DNA from: an uncultured Burkholderiales bacterium
Lineage (GTDB): Bacteria; Pseudomonadota; Gammaproteobacteria; Burkholderiales; Burkholderiaceae_C
Length of the DNA stretch: 9,283 nt
NCBI GenBank assembly: GCA_903925445.1
Contig: CAIYFE010000139.1
Span: 1-9,283, forward strand
Direction: 5' to 3'
This document shows positions 7,801 to 9,283 of the stretch, in pieces (within the stretch, counting starts at the first letter, position 1; the number at the start of each line of letters is the position of its first letter). Under the pieces are notes generated by a model that saw only the letters and a list, made by a program, of their open reading frames with translations, had not been told where the DNA came from and did no database searches. The translations under genes were made by a program, and so were the position numbers.

Positions 7801-9274
7801 TGCTCGTTGGATCGCTGTTTGCAATGGCTTGTAAACCAGCCGTGTCAGTGACCACGGTATAAGTTTGCTTCGAACCATCTGCCAGTTTGGTGGAGAAGTT
7901 CTGACCTGCTTGCAAGTAAACAGGCGCATTCACAAAATAATCGCCCGTTTTACCGCTGCCCTGCCCAAATTCAAGTGCCAGCTTTCCGCCTGAGTTGTGA
8001 GAGGCATCAATGGACGCATTGAGGTAGATGTTGTGATCTGCCGTCAAAGTCAGCGTGGTGCCACTGCTCCAGGTGATGGCGTCATTGACGTTGATGTCGC
8101 CTTGGGTGCCCGATGTGCCTTGTGCACTTTGAATTTGGAAGTTGTTGTTGGCCAATGCCGCGCTGACGGCCGTACCAGTCATGTCGCCACCGCTGGCTGC
8201 GACGGTGAAATTGTTGGGGTCGATCAGCCATGTGCCAGTTTTTCCGCTGGCTGCGCGGGTTGTGACCACGGCGCTGTCGCTGACTTTCACTTTGGCGGCA
8301 CTGGTTTCGATGCGTCCGCCATTGCCACCTTTGGGCGCGCTGGCATCCAAGGTGCCGCCCACATTGACCGTTCCTGATTTCATGCCGCCCAACAGCTCAA
8401 TCACGCCGTTACCTGCATCGCTGACGGTGCGCGCTTGAATCACGCCCGTGTTGTTGACCACGCTGGCGATCAAAGAATCTTTCGCGCCAGCGCTCATCAA
8501 CACGTGACCGCCGTCGGCTTGAATCAAACCGCCGTTAAAGGCCAAGGCTTGCAATTGGTTTTCTTTGACCTGCAAGCCCATCAAGCGGTTGCCGTTGAAA
8601 CTCAAACTGATGTTGCTGCCCGCCCCCAAAGCCACCGTGCCGCCATAGGCAATGATGCTGCCGGTGTTGCTCACCTGCGCGCCCAACAATGCCACGCCAC
8701 CGTTGTTGGCCGTGATGGTGCCCGCGTTGCTCACGCTTGCGGCGCTGTTGCCTGAAAACACTTGGGCGTTCGACCCCACGACCGCGTCAGACACATCCAA
8801 GGTAGAAGCCACCAAGCCACCGACATTGATTTGCGAACCCTGACCAAACATCACGCCGTTGGGGTTGATCAAATACACCTGCCCATTGGCATTCAATTTG
8901 CCAAAGAACTCAGTCGCGCTGTTGCTCAAAACGCGGTTCACCGCCACCGAAGTGGCGCTGGGCTGGATGAAGTTGACCGTTTCATTCTTGCTGGTGTTCA
9001 AACTTGTCCAGTTGGCGGACATTTTTGAAGTTGTTTGATACACCGTGGTGGTGCTGACTCCCGCCGAACCCGTTTGCGTGATGCTGCCACCTCCGGAGGT
9101 GATCGACCAACCGGCAGGCGTCGCCCAAGCACCTGCGCCCAATACGGCACAAATGGCCATGACGACCGCGCTCTTTTTGCCAGAAGCGCCCTTGCCGCGA
9201 GAACGCGCCGTTTCAGGAGCCGTCACAAAACGCTGTGAAGCCTGATTCCAAACGAGTCGGTAAATATGATTCAT
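4832..9274 (-). CDS. TpsA exoprotein: filamentous haemagglutinin-type adhesin with GLUG, MBG and YDG repeats
   Basis: This is a secreted or surface fibrous protein of 1480 residues, the substrate of the TpsB downstream. Residues 1-28 form an extended signal peptide region (MNHIYRLVWNQASQRFV; consensus MNKIYRVIWN). A basic stretch and hydrophobic core follow, with cleavage likely after GAWA (48-51). The TPS/haemagglutination-activity domain spans about 52-310, with AVNRV (111-115) and INPNGVMFG (136-144), the NPNL-type motif. Residues 310-535 look like further beta-helix. GLUG repeats occupy 538-668, an MBG-like domain about 721-805, and six YDG repeats 806-1396. The last 84 residues are non-repetitive, start Pro/Ala-rich (APVSAPVVIALARPA) and end KMMTYD. 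By eye the only Cys is in the signal peptide, as expected for two-partner secretion. The ATG at 9274 has GGAAG four bases upstream. No VENN or pretoxin motif, nuclease-like tail or immunity gene is seen. I infer adhesion or biofilm rather than toxin delivery; the ligand is unknown. Confidence 0.93.
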   Translation of the reverse strand: MNHIYRLVWNQASQRFVTAPETARSRGKGASGKKSAVVMAICAVLGAGAWATPAGWSITSGGGSITQTGSAGVSTTTVYQTTSKMSANWTSLNTSKNETVNFIQPSATSVAVNRVLSNSATEFFGKLNANGQVYLINPNGVMFGQGSQINVGGLVASTLDVSDAVVGSNAQVFSGNSAASVSNAGTITANNGGVALLGAQVSNTGSIIAYGGTVALGAGSNISLSFNGNRLMGLQVKENQLQALAFNGGLIQADGGHVLMSAGAKDSLIASVVNNTGVIQARTVSDAGNGVIELLGGMKSGTVNVGGTLDASAPKGGNGGRIETSAAKVKVSDSAVVTTRAASGKTGTWLIDPNNFTVAASGGDMTGTAVSAALANNNFQIQSAQGTSGTQGDINVNDAITWSSGTTLTLTADHNIYLNASIDASHNSGGKLALEFGQGSGKTGDYFVNAPVYLQAGQNFSTKLADGSKQTYTVVTDTAGLQAIANSDPTSNYALGSNIDASSIDFQPIGASNAFTGVLAGLGHSVQNIAIHQDASGVGLVGHLGQGGVVRDIGLSGGSVQGKGDVGALVGVNDGSVSHVYATASVTGSDSNVGGLVGNNSGSISNAYSAGAVSGADAVGGLVGNNNGSVANSYASGAVSATGPNVGGLVGKDSGGTYTANLWSTDGTGQSNGVGNAASQAGVTGSLSSDLSTTATKAGWDLTQTWLAGDNGPVLQGLMTHVVVKANDLALTYGGYTFSGGNGVKTYSGDKSYDERNLDTSNLNYDAGTSKGASNAGTYTITAGGLKNGTTQDGYIFNYQSGTLTIDKAQVTVTGVVANNKVYDGTTNASIKNNNISATVSLGAWDGKNASTSSPTAFTDYTVKGAFSDATAGAAKTVNLATSLGNTNYVLSSSSQTTATANISQALVKVSGVTASNKVYDTTTGALITNQGSAVVVLGDSSKADGSTLAASSYTSGYTVTGSFASSAAITGTNSSTVNLTTALSDKTNYALATSSQSTTTAKISAAQVTVSDVVVSGKVYDTTKNATVTSSKAMAQLGDATKLDGSLATPTQLASGYTVTGTFTSPDAGIAKAVSISTNVTDKNYALASTGSQTTASADILQAMVTISGVIASNKVYDTTTNAKLTLGTATVQLGDSTKANGAVASTATALKSTDYTLTGAFSDANVGTGKTVSFVLGGNANYMLSTSSSNQTSTKANISAAQVTVNGVTASNKVYDKTTNAAVTAGTGTVLLGDASKADGSTLSQAFTAYTEKGTFTTADVGTAKTVNLTTVLKDTQNYALTTPTTSSSSQQSSTSANITPALVTISGVTGVDKAYDKTTAATIAGGSAAVQYGDATKANGSLAAPVAFTGYTITAAFATPEVGANKVIGLSPVLANPVNFSLSSTSQTLAKASITPPKLNNAASQALQSTAAPVSAPVVIALARPAAGSSNFVLSSADDAQDGGSKAVLLQELVFPTQLNLTSTRLGTKLPKMMTYD
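5087..6859 (-). repeat. Six tandem YDG-type repeats of 96-101 residues in TpsA
   Basis: Six units each begin with a strand of the type I-x-x-A-[QLM]-V-[TK]-[VI]-x-[GD]-V, followed by K[VA]YD[GTK]T. The YD motifs start at residues 821, 918, 1019, 1116, 1215 and 1316. Approximate units are R1 806-902 (bases 6569-6859), R2 903-1003 (6266-6568), R3 1004-1100 (5975-6265), R4 1101-1199 (5678-5974), R5 1200-1300 (5375-5677) and R6 1301-1396 (5087-5374). Each contains a GD.(S/T)KA(D/N)G-like turn (degenerate in R1) and a central Y-T-x-x-G/A-x-F strand, and ends near NY.L followed by a Ser/Thr-rich stretch. They match the YDG/MBG class of Ig-like stalk repeats in large adhesins. DNA identity is patchy, so the array is not a recent simple tandem expansion. 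Confidence 0.85.
6860..7114 (-). repeat. MBG-like domain of TpsA
   Basis: Residues 721-805 begin HVVVKANDLALTYGGYTF and carry NAGTYTITAGG (775-785), then Y.FNYQSGTLTIDKAQ (795-809). The pattern (KAND...TYG, NAGTYTI, NY....GTLTI.KA) is that of MBG-type beta-sandwich modules found between the TPS part and the stalk of such exoproteins. Its last strand leads straight into the first YDG unit. Domain name is from motif recall, not a search. Confidence 0.65.
7271..7663 (-). repeat. GLUG repeats in TpsA
   Basis: Five copies of a V-G-x-L-V-G-like core (first VGLVG, second VGALVG, then three VGGLVG) occur with the core Leu at residues 540, 569, 596, 622 and 649, a spacing of 26-29. Between cores comes N-x-G-S-[VI]-x-[NH]-[AVS]-Y-A-[ST]-[AG]-x-V, the GLUG pattern. 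The middle copies are nearly identical in protein and share stretches at DNA level (around 7390-7420 and 7470-7500). GLUG motifs occur in surface proteins and are thought to form a beta-helical stack; no enzymatic role is known to me. Confidence 0.85.
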
Positions 9275-9283
9275 GGCACTTCC
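9275..9283 (-). promoter_or_regulatory. Ribosome binding site of tpsA
   Basis: On the minus strand GGAAG (bases 9279-9283) precedes the ATG by four bases (TGCC). This supports the start at 9274, which also gives a complete extended signal peptide. The promoter lies beyond the window edge. Confidence 0.65.

Noticed and set aside
3117..9274. Horizontally acquired island carrying the tps operon
   Set aside because: No integrase, transposase, tRNA or direct repeats are visible, and base composition by eye does not differ sharply from the neighbouring helicase. The left end of the operon lies outside the window, so this stays untested rather than supported.

Overview
The window reads as a chromosomal segment from a betaproteobacterium, most likely Burkholderiales/Comamonadaceae. 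This rests on the protein style: an RhlE-type DEAD-box helicase with a Gly/Arg-rich tail, a TpsA with an extended signal peptide, and a TpsB with a VRAY rather than VRGF/VRGY motif. GC content is moderate by eye. Genus and species cannot be fixed from the sequence alone. No tRNA, rRNA, CRISPR array, insertion sequence or phage gene is visible.

Layout. (1) Bases 3-1001 (+) hold the 3' part of a membrane sensor histidine kinase whose 5' end lies outside the window. (2) Bases 1005-1175 (-) encode a 56-residue, very basic small protein, tail to tail with the kinase and only 3 bp from it. (3) Bases 1253-2902 (-) encode an RhlE-like DEAD-box RNA helicase; a short hairpin lies between it and the small gene. 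(4) Bases 2903-3116 are the only sizeable non-coding stretch. It forms the helicase leader, with several inverted repeats and one terminator-like hairpin whose T-run faces the + direction. (5) Bases 3117-4802 (-) encode a TpsB/FhaC-type outer-membrane transporter. (6) Bases 4832-9274 (-) encode its partner, a 1480-residue TpsA exoprotein.

How they work together. Items 5 and 6 form a two-partner secretion operon transcribed right to left, tpsA first and tpsB second, 29 bp apart. TpsA should cross the inner membrane by Sec using its extended signal peptide. Its N-terminal TPS domain should then be recognised by the POTRA domains of TpsB and threaded through the TpsB barrel to the surface. Mature TpsA looks like a fibrous adhesin or matrix protein: TPS domain, beta-helical linker, GLUG repeats, one MBG-like domain, six YDG repeats of about 100 residues, and a non-repetitive tail. 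No toxin module or immunity gene is seen, so contact-dependent inhibition is not supported. The helicase, the small basic protein and the kinase appear to be unrelated neighbours.

Most worth a second look: the six YDG repeats carry conflicting higher-order periods, about three units in their C-terminal halves and two units at their N-terminal edges. This suggests mosaic duplication or gene conversion. The 214-bp helicase leader, with its orphan plus-facing terminator, is second. I see no convincing wholly new multi-gene system.
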